In this document: in pieces, positions 11,037-23,516 of the stretch | How positions within the stretch are numbered: the stretch's first letter is position 1 | Layout of the letters: each line of letters begins with the position of its first letter | Origin: Lithospermum erythrorhizon | Taxonomy: Eukaryota > Streptophyta > Magnoliopsida > Boraginales > Boraginaceae | DNA length: 64,000 nt | Direction of reading: 5' to 3' | Assembly (NCBI GenBank): GCA_019722365.1 | Contig: JADFUC010000391.1 | Span: 1-64,000, forward strand | Program-made: the position numbers and the translations under genes | Notes under the pieces: generated by a model | The model's database searches: none | What the model saw: only the letters and a program-made list of their open reading frames with translations | What the model was told of the DNA's origin: nothing

Positions 11037-13158
11037 AACTCGGCTTACGGATTACTTTGGATTAATTATAACATTTTTGCTCTGCAGCAACTTCATGGTT
11101 ATATCATGTTGTGCATTCCATGTTACCTTCATTTGCACTAGGTATGCTAGGTTGATTATGTCATGCAAGTACAACTTAGGGATACTGAAATACAACAATA
11201 ACATGCCCCAATGCCTCACAGAGGCTCCGCTAAGTTGATAGGACGGGGGAGGGGGGTGATTATGCGCCTTACCTATGATATGATTTTGATCCCTTAGGTG
11301 CTACGGAGTAATAGAAAACCGAAAGTTCTGCATTACTTCGATACATAACCGAGAGCTCCATACATCCATTACTACATTCATCATGAGTCACAGTAACAAG
11401 TCCATCTCATTCCGGTTTCAATGCATGCAGGTTTCGGAGAACTTCACTTCTTCAATTCAATGGTGACTGCAAATAATGGATATGTACATGTGTAATGTAT
11501 GTGTAGACAGAAAACTTCTTCCCAGCATACTTTACATTTCCTTTCTTTCTGACAAATGAGAATAAATTATAATAGCTTCCAATGCAAAAGTTCCTCTTAG
11601 ACAGGTTCTCTAGATTACTTCTAGTAATTGAGGTGTAGTGACAAGACAAATTTTCTGGTACATAGAATATACTTTTTTAGTTATTATCTCTAATATACTT
11701 TTAAGCACAGTTTTATACTCTTATAACTCAATTATATATATCTATTCCTTTATTCCACATTACATAAATCAATATCATTTAATGCACAAAGATCAAAGAA
11801 AAAATAGAACGTTGGAGATTTTGTCGATCAGCAGGTTGTTAGACGTGCAAGGATGATTAAATAGACTTGCTTACATAAAGGGATAGACGATTTTGAACAT
11901 CATTCGAATTTCACAGATACACAGAATTATTTCACTCTTCGTTGGGAACCATTATCTTTGCTTCTAATAGAAGGATACAGCGACTTTTAACATCATTCAA
12001 GTTTCACAAATACATAAATTTAATTATTTAGATTTAACATCATTCTAATTCGATCATTCATGTTACTTGATCCAAATGACAATGAGTTCACAGAGTAGAA
12101 GCCAATCAGGTTTAATAAAGTCAACAAAGAAAGACGTGTTCACTCTCTCACGGACCTCCACCATTTGCGCCGCTCTGATTCCCTTTCTGATTTATTAGGT
12201 ACTACCTAAAATGGTAGACAATTTACTACAGGTATTTTTGAATGTTTTATGATTGAACGTTACATTTTTGAGCTCAAATATTAATTATATTGTTAATAAG
12301 TAAAATAATAAAATCAAAAGGATTCATCTTAAACTTGTTTTAATATTGACATAATAGAATAATTTGAATCAAAATTTTATGTGTCAATTAATATCGTAAA
12401 ACTTATTAATTTTGACTATTGATAAAATAAATTACACATTCATTTATGAATAGAGGTAGTAGTACTGGAGTATTAAATTGATCTCTCAATTGTTTATAAA
12501 AATTAATATTCTCCAGGAATTATCTCTCAATTTATTGTTAAGGCATGGCCGCACCACAAATGCACCATTTATTAGACAAACATAAATTCCATCCCAATAC
12601 AGACAAAGAGTAACATCAACAGTTTCAATTGTTCTTCACTGGCCATATTTGAAATATAAGTAGTGTATTAAAGAGGGTAGATTTGTTTGTTTGAATTTAA
12701 ATGTTTGTGATATTATTACTTGGTCAAAAGTTGTTACTAATAACTAGCATAATAAAACAACGGGAATAGCGGATCATTTGATAAGAAAAATCAAGAAAGT
12801 CAATAGATGGAAAATGATTCATTGTTTTGATCATGTGCTTTGAAGAAAATTTTCATTTCTTGGATCAACTGCAAAAGAACAGAATTCCCAGGTACATATG
12901 TTATATGTACATTTTCATATACAAATTCCCAATTTGTAATATTTTTATTTGAAAAAATGTTCCTATTTTTAAGTTGTTCGGATTATTTATGTACATGTTT
13001 TGTGTGACATGTTCTATTAGGCAGTATTAGGAAATAAATATATAGATTTCACCGGAACTGTGGCATCAACTTCTTGGTCATCCTTCAGATTCGTCGTTTT
13101 CCTTGGATAATACAATTATTGAAAGATTTTGTTGTTTGAAATTGGAAGTATAGTGGTG
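11037..13158. other. Intergenic region between the fibrillin and CML18 genes
   Basis: Contains the fibrillin 3' flank and the CML18 upstream region. The short open frames here (for example 11452-11649 minus and 11638-11856 plus) are AT-driven and match nothing I recognise. A possible MITE is listed separately at 12202-12464. Confidence 0.5.
12202..12464. repeat. Possible MITE with short terminal inverted repeats
   Basis: The left end reads ta-ctacctaaaatggtagac and the right end gaggtagtag-ta. The outer 6-7 bases are inverted copies flanked by TA, and the interior is AT-rich and non-coding. The inverted repeats are short, so this could be chance. Confidence 0.28.
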
Positions 13159-13636
13159 ATGAGGCCAGCGAAGTTAGATGAACAACTTGCAGAGCTGAGA
13201 AATCTTCAGATCATTTGACAGAAACAATGATGGTAGCCTAACTCAGCTTGAGCTTGGCTCACTTCTTCGATCATTAGGCTTGAAACCGAGTCCTGATCAG
13301 TTAGAAGCATTGATTCAGAAAGCGGATACAAACAGCAATGGATTGGTGGAATTTTCGGAGTTTGTGGCGTTGGTGGCACCCGAGCTTCTCCCAGCAAAGT
13401 CGCCTTACACGGAGGATCAGCTGAAGCAATTGTTCAAGATGTTTGATAGAGATGGGAATGGCTTCATCACTGGTGCAGAATTAGCTCATTCTATGGCTAA
13501 GCTTGGACATGCTCTTACAGCTGAAGAGCTTACAGGGATGATCAAGGAAGCCGATAATGATGGAGATGGCATGATCAATTTCCAGGAGTTCTCCCAGGCG
13601 ATTACTTCTGCTGCTTTTGATAATTCTTGGGCTTGA
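13159..13636 (+). CDS. CML18: Calmodulin-like protein CML18 (four EF-hands), one frame break near the start
   Basis: Small calcium sensor of the CML group closest to Arabidopsis CML18, intronless as expected. The start ATG at 13159 gives MRPAKLDEQLAELR, the usual N-terminus. The four EF-hand loops are DRNNDGSLTQLE (about 13216-13251), DTNSNGLVEFSE, DRDGNGFITGAE and DNDGDGMINFQE, each with Asp at position 1 and Glu at position 12. The linker LGHALTAEELTGMIKEAD and the C-terminus AAFDNSWA are diagnostic. The frame breaks at about 13196-13204: ctgagaaatc stands where a GA repeat unit seems lost, so the first part and EF-hand 1 are out of frame with the rest. The open frame from 13280 covers loops 2-4. 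Length with the loss restored would be about 159 residues, normal for the family. Confidence 0.88.
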
Positions 13637-16600
13637 AACAACTGATGGTGGTCTCTCAGGTATATATCGTCACTATTATCAATATCGACAATATCATCAC
13701 GTTTCCAGAAATTTTTGAGCCATCGTTCCATTTTATGTGTTCAGTTCAATAGACAATAATATTTCATTTTCTTAAGTGACATTGCAGATAACGCGAGTTT
13801 GTCTCATGTTTCGTTATCTCAATAGATACTTCCTACATCTTAGAATAGTTTATGTGTTAGGACAACGTATTTACGAAGAAGGTAGAAGATTGAACTAAAA
13901 TTCTTTCGAGTATGGAATTTGCTGTATAAAGTTTCTTTAAAATTAAGACCTTGAACCTCATTGTAATTTATAAAGTACGAGGTCATAAAGAATTTTAGAA
14001 ATTTAGCAGGTAGGAGTTGGTGATGTTACAATGGTATCTATTTCAAAATGAACCCAATAATAATATGAATTGATTTTGCAAGTCAGAATGACATGAGGAG
14101 TCTTTTACTGCATGTGTGGTAGTTGGTGTTCTTTATTTCACACAACATTTCCCTTTTGTTCATGTAGAAGCATTTCCTTCAAACACAGAAAAAAGAACCG
14201 AAACACAAAGAACAATCATATAGATAGAGGACTATTGTGGTATCTATTTTGTTTGTGGATTGACAATTGTAATCAAGTACATCATCAACCATTTCGTTTC
14301 TATATTTATCAGCAGGAAAGTTCAGTAGCTTTTTTATGAATCGAACTTTTCTCATGGTCTCTATGTTATAATCGGGGTAAGGTTACGCACTTGTGCACTA
14401 TCAACCACTTACACCGTTTAGGCGATAGCCTCTTCGGAGTCATTGAAGCATGTTGGTGTTAATGTTGATGAACCGTTCTAACATTTCTCCCGAATTTGGA
14501 CTCTTTTACATGCGTAAGTTCTTCAGCATGTTATTCTTACTTCATATTTTCAATTGTGACATGAGCATATATTCTGTGTGAAATTTATCATATAAAACTT
14601 AGGGATCGAAGTGTTATTCACCCTTCCCATATTATAAGAAAAAATATAAATCTAACACCCAAGTCAACACTAATCATTTCACCAAAAGAGGAATCCAATG
14701 GCAATTCCTCTAGAACAAAAGCATACAAAAAAGCAAAGGTCCCCTCGTTGTTCTATACCTTCGAGTTTAAGCTTAACAAACCCATCGCCATCAGAAAAGT
14801 TAAAAGTATCACTAAATCAATCAATTATTCTTTTCACCTTCATAGGTTTATCTTCGAGCATAAGTCTAAAAAAGCCAATCATAATAAAGTGTCCTTTATA
14901 TACATTATTCTTCAATTACCCTTCATCATTCATCTAACAAATGATAATTTATTCAATCTTATCATTTTTAAATGAAATAGCCTTATCTCATTTGAAACAA
15001 ACAATAAGTCCAGTAGGACAATTATGTAGGCAGGAATTATTTAGAAGCCGAAAATGATGGTTTTCATTAAATTGTTCTTTTATGAGTTACTAAAAATGTA
15101 TATACGTTGTACATGGTAGTTTGTTATGCGTGATTTATTTATTATATACTAACACATAAAGTGTGGTGCGTTCTTATCTTTCGCTATTAATTACTATATT
15201 ATCCTTATTATAATATATTTTATTGGTTCAAACATATATTTTTAATAAATTTTTTAAAATAACTTCTATAACAATTCAATAATTAATAAGTCCTAAATTT
15301 TTGCCTAAAAATTCTATAACAATTCAAATATAGTTGGAGTTATCTACTCTCTTATAATGTGTGCAATAATTTTTCTATTTTCATATGTATGTTAATTACC
15401 AATATGTTCATTATCAATATTTTTATCCAACTATATAAAAAATATTCAATATCTTCACCAACAGATAAAAATATTTGATATAATATTGTCTTAGATTTTT
15501 TTAATCTTATCATAACAATGATAAATTTCATTTTAATGCAATGAATTAAATGCACTCATACTAAATTTTATTGTATGATACTTATTCAATTATAAATTAA
15601 AAAATAATTTTTCTAATCCAAAAATTATTATTAAAGAATATATCTAAATTATGTGATATTTTGTATTACATTTCAACAATTGAAATAAAAAAGGTGTCAA
15701 TATACATATCTAATACTCCCTCAAATAGATTGTCAAGGTTTAAATTTGGATTTTTCACAGATTAAATGTTAAATTCAAATATATTTATTTATGTTGTATA
15801 ATATTTGGTGAAAATGCTCAAATAATAATATTGTCAAATTACTTTAATATTGACATTAAATTTTCAATACAAATCAAAATTATGTTTATCGATTAAGGCG
15901 TAAAAGTTTATCGATTTTAATAAGAAGGGAGGGTAGGGGTGAGGTAATGTCGAAAAGAATATAGGTTGGTCAAAGTTTATGGGGAAAGTTTGGGGGAGAA
16001 GTGTGTTAAAAAATTGTGGGATTACATTTTAATTATGTAAAATGTGCCATAAATATCACTTTAGTTTAGTTTAGGGATCGTAGCGCGAAGCGATAAATAA
16101 TTTAGGGGCCGATGCGAGCGATAATTCAGAAAAATGCAATTATCGCCCAATCAAATAAGGGATAATGATGATAGAGCACCGAAAGGATATAGGTTCCAAT
16201 CCGATTCACCCAGTAACTCTTTCATATAAACAGCCATTATCAAATAGAGGCAATATAAGTATATAACCAAAATAATGATTATAGGGCACCGGAAAAGGAC
16301 ATTTAACCAATAAACAATTGAAAAAAACTTAGTATGAAATATAGTAATATCACATACTTTTTTTGTTGTTGAAAAACAACTAAAGAAATTATATTTTATT
16401 AATAATGACGATATACGATTGTAGGGTCAACAATGAATGTAAATAATTTGTTCAATAATACATTTATTTACATTCGTAGTACTCTAAAGTAAATTATAGT
16501 TGAGAAGTGACGAGCTTTAACTAAAAAATTAATTAATCATGTAGTAAGCATCACTTAGCACATATGAAATAGTCCATCTATCCCTATTTATTTACATGCT

Positions 16601-17150
16601 CTTTTTCAAACGAAAAATCAACTTACTTATAACCAAAAAGTTCATCTATATAATTGTACATTTATAACATATTGATTTTAGATGGTATAATCTGCTATGG
16701 ATCTTCATTTAATAATAATTACTCTATATTATTAATATCATCCAATACAGAGTTAATTAAAGACCTCGTATTCATATAGAAAAAAGACAAATTTCGTTGG
16801 TAGAATAAGACTAGGTTTAATTTGTATATATTATTAATATCACACAAAAATATCCAATTTTTTTAATCGTGAAGGAGTTAATTTAATATTTCCAAACTAA
16901 AATAATTTTACATATGATATTTGTCTCATACATTAGCTAAAATATATAAATGGTAATATATTATATATTTAAAACATGACATTAAATTTAGAATCAAACC
17001 CAATCAGCAAGAAACAAATATTATTGAGATAGGAGGCTTTAAAGAATCCTTATCTTTAAAGAGTTATAAGTGCACACAAGCATAGTCACATACACTAAAT
17101 ACACCACCCCCGCCTCTTCCATTTCTCTGTTGACACGCCGCCGCACAGAA
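13637..17150. other. AT-rich intergenic region
   Basis: Holds the CML18 3' flank, AT-rich sequence without credible genes, a possible MITE (15716-15933) and a repeated motif near 16.15 and 16.27 kb. Small open frames such as 14698-14937 and 14748-14975 overlap each other in different frames and have no recognisable domain. Confidence 0.5.
15716..15933. repeat. Possible degenerate Stowaway-like MITE
   Basis: Starts with ta-CTCCCTCAAATAG and ends with AAGGGAGGG-ta, giving short inverted ends flanked by TA. Just inside the left end, gattgtcaaggttt is close to gttgtcaagtttt inside the candidate at 43249, so the two may be related copies. The interior is AT-rich. Confidence 0.38.
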
Positions 17151-18020
17151 AATGCAGAGAGGCAATCTTAAACTCCCCCCGCCTCCCAAGCACCACCACC
17201 TCCTCCTCTCTCACCGCCATCAAAGAACACCACCACTTCCCCATTAGCATCCCCACCCATATCCCACACAAAATAGACAGATGAGATCAAGAACCAGAAG
17301 AAGTTGTTGCATAAAAGACCACCGGAGAGATTTATTCATGCCATCCCTATCCTCACTATGCTATGCTTCCTCATTCTTTACCTCTCTTCTCGCTGACCCT
17401 TCACAACTAGGTGGGCTGTTTGGCATTTCTTAGTTTTTCGTTGTTATTACAAGTACTTTCGAATATTTTTATTTCTGGTAAGTAGTCGAATATTACAAAT
17501 TACTCCAATATTTTTATTATTGTAAGTATTCAAATTCGATAATTTTCATTGCAGAGGTAATATCCGTTTGTCACTATGAATTCATTTTTTGTTAATGTAA
17601 TTTGTTTGTATGTGCAGAAATGGCTATGTTCAATGGAATCAAGACTACCCAAAATCCTATAGGTACCATACATTGACTTATCATGTTACCTTAGTTTTCT
17701 CTTCATTATTTTCTGTATAATATTACTTTTCATACATTTATATCTTAAATGCATGAGTTCATATAGTATATGCTATTAATTTTAATAAAAGTAGGTTGAA
17801 TCATGTTACTTTAGTATATGTTATTAATAATATTTACAATTATGTTTTATATGGATTTCAGATAATATTGATGAAATAGAGCCGTTAATGATTAAAAAAG
17901 GTGACATATTGTCCATTCGAAGCTTAGGAACTTGCAGAAATTGATAAGGAAGAAGGCGTCTCCGCCTCAATTATCAGCAACACACCGTAAAATCAGGAAC
18001 TTCTAGGAAGCCCAGATGAT
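17151..18020 (+). CDS. Small single-pass membrane protein of unknown function, frame broken
   Basis: Three exon-like blocks. Block 1 (17151 to about 17411) starts MQRGNLKLPPPPKHHH, a Pro/His-rich N-terminus, and in another frame gives HKRPPERFIHAIPILTM followed by a hydrophobic stretch LCFLILYLSS, a likely transmembrane helix. Block 2 (about 17618-17662) gives EMAMFNGIKTTQNP. Block 3 (about 17863-18000) gives IDEIEPLMIKKGDILSIRS. The Pro/His-rich start, an RPPERF motif, one membrane helix and a GDILSIRSLRNLQE-type C-terminus recall a conserved plant protein family without a known function. At least four frame changes are needed: one within the Pro-rich part, one near 17391 and two near 17925-17940. 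Exon ends are approximate. Confidence 0.45.
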
Positions 18021-18022
18021 AG

Positions 18023-18042
18023 TTTTTTTTGGGGGGGGGGGG
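18023..18042. repeat. Homopolymer pair T8-G12
   Basis: Eight T (18023-18030) followed directly by twelve G (18031-18042). Long G runs are rare in plant nuclear DNA and are poorly resolved by sequencing, so the length is doubtful. Confidence 0.9.
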
Positions 18043-18048
18043 TTGGAA

Positions 18049-18187
18049 TTTACCACAACAATTATTGTTACATTCCGTTAATATTTTTACATGTGTATTA
18101 GTTGATTTTCAAATTTAACTTAAAAATAAAAAATACTACACATGACACGATATTATGACGGAATGTAACAAAATTGTTTTGTAAAAT
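18049..18187. repeat. Inverted-repeat element (MITE-like hairpin)
   Basis: The left arm (tttaccacaacaattattg then ttacattccg) is matched in reverse complement by the right arm (gacggaatgtaac then aaaattgttttgtaaa). Further inward pairing (acatgtgtatta with tactacacatga) gives arms of about 55-60 bp around a short AT-rich loop. It has the form of a small hairpin MITE. No clear target duplication was seen. Confidence 0.55.
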
Positions 18188-19742
18188 ATAACATATTATC
18201 CATACTCGGGATTTACTATGATGTATTTATGGGAAAATTCTGTTTGATGACGAGGAATTCGTTAATTGTGTACATGTGATACTATTTTGTTGTTTTGTCT
18301 AATCATCACTGGCTCCCCTCCTTCCTCCAGTGTTTTGTTTTTGTAAATAAATGTCTACTTTTTATTTATTTAAGTGAATTTATTATACCATTTATGTAGT
18401 GCACCAAAAACATCATTATTATTTTACCAAACCAGTGTTTCTACGAAGCTGGAAATGAGCTTGAAGTTGAATTTGTCATTGAAATGAGCTTGGTTCATTT
18501 TTTTCCTTTTTTTAAGTTGGCAATTGATGAAGGTGGTGAGTGTATAACAGCTGTGAATATTGGACCGTTAGTGTACCTTTTGGGACCTCCTCGTGTTGCG
18601 TTTGTAATTGCTAGCTGGAGATTCAGAAGTTTGGTAGGAATATTTATAGATTTAATTGCATATATGCTTAGTTTTTATGTTTTTAGTTCAATATTTTATA
18701 TTTTTAATATAATGAAATAAATTAAATTGTTTCATTATATTATTTATATTTTTATCTATAAGAGAAATGGTGGAGCAATATTATTTGCGTTTTATTTTTG
18801 AATCAATTTAAAAACAGTCGAGGCAAGCAACCTTTCACATGTAATCAGTAATTTTCTGACTATGACCATATTCATGAGATTTTACCGTTAGCGAACAATG
18901 TCACTTTAATATGCCACATCGTTTTTTACAATAATAACATACCAAGTGTGTGTTGAACAATTGGGACCGTTATTTGCTTATGTCAGTCGATAAACTTTGA
19001 TCAAGTTACTCATACTCAAATACTCAATCAGCCGTAGTGATAAACTGATAATGGTACATTGATTTGTTATGTCCCTTAATCAATGTCCCTGGTAGGGGAC
19101 ACGTTCTTTTTATTTCATAATCAATTAAATATGATGATAAAAATAAAATTGTCAACTGAACTACTCCACCACTATTCCAACTTATAGCCAGCGCAATTGC
19201 ACAAGTTATTGCCATTTGCCTTATTTCTATTTTCTAGAGAGTTGACTGATAAACATCTTGTAAGATTTTGCCAAAATTATATGTATGAATTATTGATCAA
19301 AAGTTAAGTTGAGTTGACTAATTATGTTTCACAATTGTATTTCATATTGCCTCTAAATACTCATAATCAATCATAACATGCTTCATTACCTCTAAGTAGG
19401 CTCCCATTTCAACAGGATAAGGGGGGTCAAACTGAATGCAACCTTATCCATGTAATAACATGGAGATTGTTTCCGAATTGACCCGATATGAAATGCAACA
19501 ATAGATAAGAAGTATAAGTAGTGTAATGAAACATGAATCCAATAGACCACAACTACACATGGTTCTAACAAAATAAATCAACATATGCAGGGGTGTTTCA
19601 CGTTAGGCAAAATAAAGATACAAGAGTTGTACATGCCTCCTTGTCAATTAGCATGGTATGAAAGATTAAAGAACTATTCAGATAATAATTCATCAAAGAA
19701 TCAAACCTTGTGCAGGTTCCGGGTTTCAGAAAGAGCTTATGT
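18188..19742. other. Intergenic region, nothing recognised
   Basis: AT-rich sequence between two genes facing each other, so it should hold two 3' ends. The open frame at 18484-18720 has hydrophobic stretches but no recognisable family; its second half is AT-driven. Confidence 0.45.
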
Positions 19743-22123
19743 TCACATGAGTCGGATGCCTTGAGGAGATTCCGATAAATGCACTTCATAAAATCATCAA
19801 CCATCTTCGTCTTTCTTCATCTTTAACCTTCCCCACTTTCTCAATTGTCTTTTGCCCACTTCTTCAGCTACTTTCGTTACTTTATTAAAGGCATTTGTCA
19901 CCCAGCTTGCTCCAGTAAGAACATACGGTTTTCATAATGGTTGATCAGCATCATTTACTTTCTGCTCAGCAGTAGCAAATGCTGATTTTGCCTTCTCGGG
20001 GAAACACCAAGAGTTTCTGATCTACTTCCTTCACCTTCTAGATTTCCGCGATGGAAGTACCAATGCTTATTTTCTCAGTGAGACCGATTTTCTTGTCTAG
20101 TGAAGCTTAACTTTAGCACTTGCTGTAGAAGACAACTGGTGCTTGTCATCGAAAGGACTTTGCCTTGTTGGCCAGCATCTTTACCCAAGATAAAACCCTT
20201 AGCAAGCATGCCTTTGGCCACATCTTCGGCTTTCTGGAATACAGATTCCGAGCCTGAAGCAACTTTTGTTTCTGAAGTCTGTAAAACGCTCAGATGAAAA
20301 GTTAGTATGATAACAACAATCAAGGCAACCTGAACCATCAAAGTTTCTTACCATGTGTGTTGCAAATGCTCCTGCAGAAGTTGATAGCCTGGCTCTAAAC
20401 TGATGTTCACACACATATCAGCTATTGTAGCACCCTGATTCAAAATGGACTGTATGACGGCTCCAATCATTTCACAATATAACCTTAATATCTTATTTAC
20501 TTGAACATAGGGTATAATAGCCAATTATGCTAAGTCAATCACTATACTTGATTTTTTTGGGGGCAACGTCATTTAAAAAGAGATAGTTCTTTGTTTTTAT
20601 TTTTGGGGATGTTGTGCAGAAGAATGAATTACCGAAAGAGACACGATTACTCACCTGAGGATCCTTAGAAGGTAACAAATGCAATTTGACTACCTTCTGT
20701 ATCACTGCATAACGATATCATCTAGTTTAGCAACCATACGCTAGTGTCACTTAATCAAATAATGAAATTGAATTAGATGCCGAACCTCTGCATTTCTACA
20801 TATTCGATGTCACAGAAAAGAAAAGAATTCCTTGATGTCGCTTTCAGATGCCCCAAGCGAGACATTTGCTAACCCTAACAGTTGTTAACTGCAAACATAA
20901 AACATTTGTGTCACTCTTGCAAACTATTCAAGGAAGCTAATTGTTATTTAGGAATGAACCAGAAGCGACATAAAATAAATAACAGACTACAAGAGGAAGT
21001 TCTCAGATGTTTGAATTTCTGAAAGTCTGTAGATGTTACGGTATTGAACAATCATTACTCTACATATTGTTCTCACCTTGCAAACAAACTTTTTGTGATT
21101 GGCGCATCGACTGGCACAGAAGAATTCATTTAACAGAGAGCACCAGATAATGCTATATCGAATTTTTTATCCACTACTCAATGTGTTTCTCCATTCACGC
21201 TTAATGTTTGTGAGATCCATGCTCCTAGTTGAAAAGTGACAATCACAAATACTAGTAATATACTGAACAAAATCTCTACTTTCTTACTGTGGTTTTCACC
21301 AAAGAAGCGTTCGAAACAAATTAATTAAATACAACTCAGCTGGGCCAACAACTGCTCAGAAGGGAGTGTGTGCTATTAATCTATTCTTATGCAATGGCAC
21401 TACCTTAAGTTAAAAAGAAAATCGACATGAAACAACTACATCATAGAGTTGCGACACCAATGAAATGTTAACCAACCACCCCAATAGTAGATTTGGTTGA
21501 GCAAAATGATCTAGTGATCAGCTCAAGCCACCTGGAGCTTTGCATAGCAAATAAAGGCGTCGTATGCCTCAATATCTACTTTATTCAATATTGAATGCTG
21601 GATGAACTAAATCATCATATGATAATCAAATACATGGCATTAGCTAAGATAGTAAGACACAACTTATTGACATGAAATGCAACTACATTATCTAGCTCAA
21701 TGATTCTGATACTAATTACCAAAATACATGGCATCTGAAAATTTACCTTTGAGCTACAAATCCAACTTCTGGGAAATTTTACCTTTGAGCTACAAATTAC
21801 ACCAGATCAAGAAACCCCATAAGTGGAGTTAAATGGCAGGGAAGCTGCTTATTTAAAAACATTGCAAGATCAACAACTAACTAATGAATATCAACATGCT
21901 CAATGCCTCTGAGAAGCTCCGTCTAAGCGGGGTAAGAGATCGGATAATGTGCAGTAACTAAAGAATGGTCGATCAAGTAAAATGGGACAAGTTTGATGAC
22001 TAAAGAATTCAACAATCAACAGTTCAAACATATAAACACAAAGAACATGTACTTAATTACAAGATACTCCGTATATTAGTACAAGAAAACAAATATTAAG
22101 GTAAAATACTTACTGAAGACATT
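19743..22123 (-). CDS. RRM protein of the BPA1 (binding partner of ACD11) family, frame broken
   Basis: Members bind the sphingolipid-transfer protein ACD11 and act in control of cell death and defence. On the minus strand the start is ATG at 22123 with a nine-base coding exon (Met-Ser-Ser, then GTAAGT). Exon 2 (20888-20786) gives LTTVRVSNVSLGASESDIKE and EYVEMQ, the RRM with its SNVS and DIKEFF landmarks. Exon 3 (20704-20655) gives EGSQIAFVTF and DPQ. Exon 4 (about 20450-20352) gives GATIADMCVNISLEPG and AGAFATHM. The last exon (20278-19743) gives the family tail: VFQKAEDV, MLAKGFILGKDA, a long helical Ala/Lys/Glu region, and MVDDFMKCIY near the end. Small indels near 20867, 20820, 20669 and throughout the last exon break the frame. 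The exon 3/4 junction is not fully resolved. Confidence 0.75.
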
Positions 22124-23040
22124 GAGATAAGAGGGGTCAGAAAATGATTGAATTGTGAATATGAATATGAATTAAATTGAGAGGTTTTTGGAAGGAAGGA
22201 ATTTGAGTCAACTTTACTTAACTACGTATTTGTCTAAAATGGTTTTGCCTATCAAGACTTATTTGCATAGCGGATTCTAGATCTTTAAGGGTAACAGGGT
22301 CAATGCGTTGGCTACTTCTCCCTATGTACATATCTTTCCATTTTCTCAAAATTTAATCTCATCAAATCTTTAACATCTTTGATTCTTACATTCAAATCAT
22401 TGATACACACTCCACTTTTAGTATTAAACATATGCAGCTTTCTATAGAGCAAAAAATTAATGAAAATCAATTTTTTAACAATTCGGATAATTTTGTCGAG
22501 TTGAATATTATTTTTGAGATCGATCTTAATTGATCGAGATCGAACTGATACTAAAAAATTTCAATAACCATCAAATTTGATCAAAATCATTGATTCGTTC
22601 AAATGCCTAGACCCATAGTCGGGCTAGGAGTTCAATTGATGGTGCGGACTATAATTTTTTAAAGGCGTCATTTTATTGGAACTTTTTTTAAACTACGACA
22701 AAAAAAAGGACTAAAGAAAATAAAACAAAAACAAAATCAAATTTCTTATTAAACCGAAAATAAAAGCCCAAAAACCAACAAATAAAAGCTCATAAAAGCC
22801 ACAAATGAAAAAAAATGTTGCATAAGGGCAGTTGGAAAGAAAAAAATGTTGAGCAGTGACAAAATTCGAACTCTGGCCAACAATTAGAAAGATGATGCTA
22901 GAAACTAGTTGACTTAGACTATACTTAACGAAATGGCGACAACACAATAAATATAGTTACATTACACTATAGTATTTGCCCAATCGTTTGCATTTTTCAT
23001 ATGAGTACTTACAAACTAATGCAGGTATATAATAATCATC

Positions 23041-23230
23041 AATTAAAATTAAAAATTAAAGTATGTCATGATCTTGATTAAAATTAAAAATTAACAAACC
23101 GATATTGTTCCATCTTGATTAGATTATGATCATCATTTTTTCATAGTATGTCATGACCTTGATTGGATGAAAAATAACGATATTGACATGATCTTGATTA
23201 GTTGAAAACATACCGATATTGACAAACCAA
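23041..23230. repeat. Cluster of short imperfect repeats
   Basis: The words gtcatgatcttgatta, gtcatgaccttgattgg and gacatgatcttgattag, and ccgatattg, recur three to four times within about 190 bp, in places joined to aattaaaattaaaaattaa. It looks like local duplication in an AT-rich region. Confidence 0.55.
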
Positions 23231-23320
23231 TCATCATCAATTAAAATTATTTTAGACTTATAACACCCCATATTTAAGTATATAATAATCATTGGAGTCT
23301 TAATCAGACCCTACACATGA

Positions 23321-23516
23321 TGTTGAAAATATTAATATTATTACGAATCATTATTTCTTTGGTGAATGACAATCAATTAACTAAAGAATAAGGAGAGTTA
23401 ATTATCAAGTGTATCTATTGTGAAGCCTATAAATAGGCCCCCCATGAATTATATTCTCATATATCAATAAAGTCTCTCTTCCTATATTGTCTTGTTCTCT
23501 CTTTTATTTCACAACA
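23321..23516 (+). repeat. Possible short solo LTR
   Basis: Begins TGTTGAAAATATTAAT and ends ttcacaaca, giving TG...CA ends. Inside, in correct order, are a TATA box (tataaata, 23428-23435) and a poly(A) signal (aataaa, 23466-23471), the parts of a small LTR. No flanking duplication was recognised and no internal domain adjoins it. Confidence 0.42.

Noticed and set aside
16573..16700. Stowaway-like left end (gtccatctatccctatttattt)
   Set aside because: No matching right inverted repeat within several hundred bases.
18484..18720. Open frame of 78 codons with hydrophobic stretches
   Set aside because: AT-driven second half, no neighbouring exon and no family similarity.
22840..22925. Possible SINE on the minus strand (gagttcgaatttt B-box-like)
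   Set aside because: The A box is weak and no tail or target duplication was seen.
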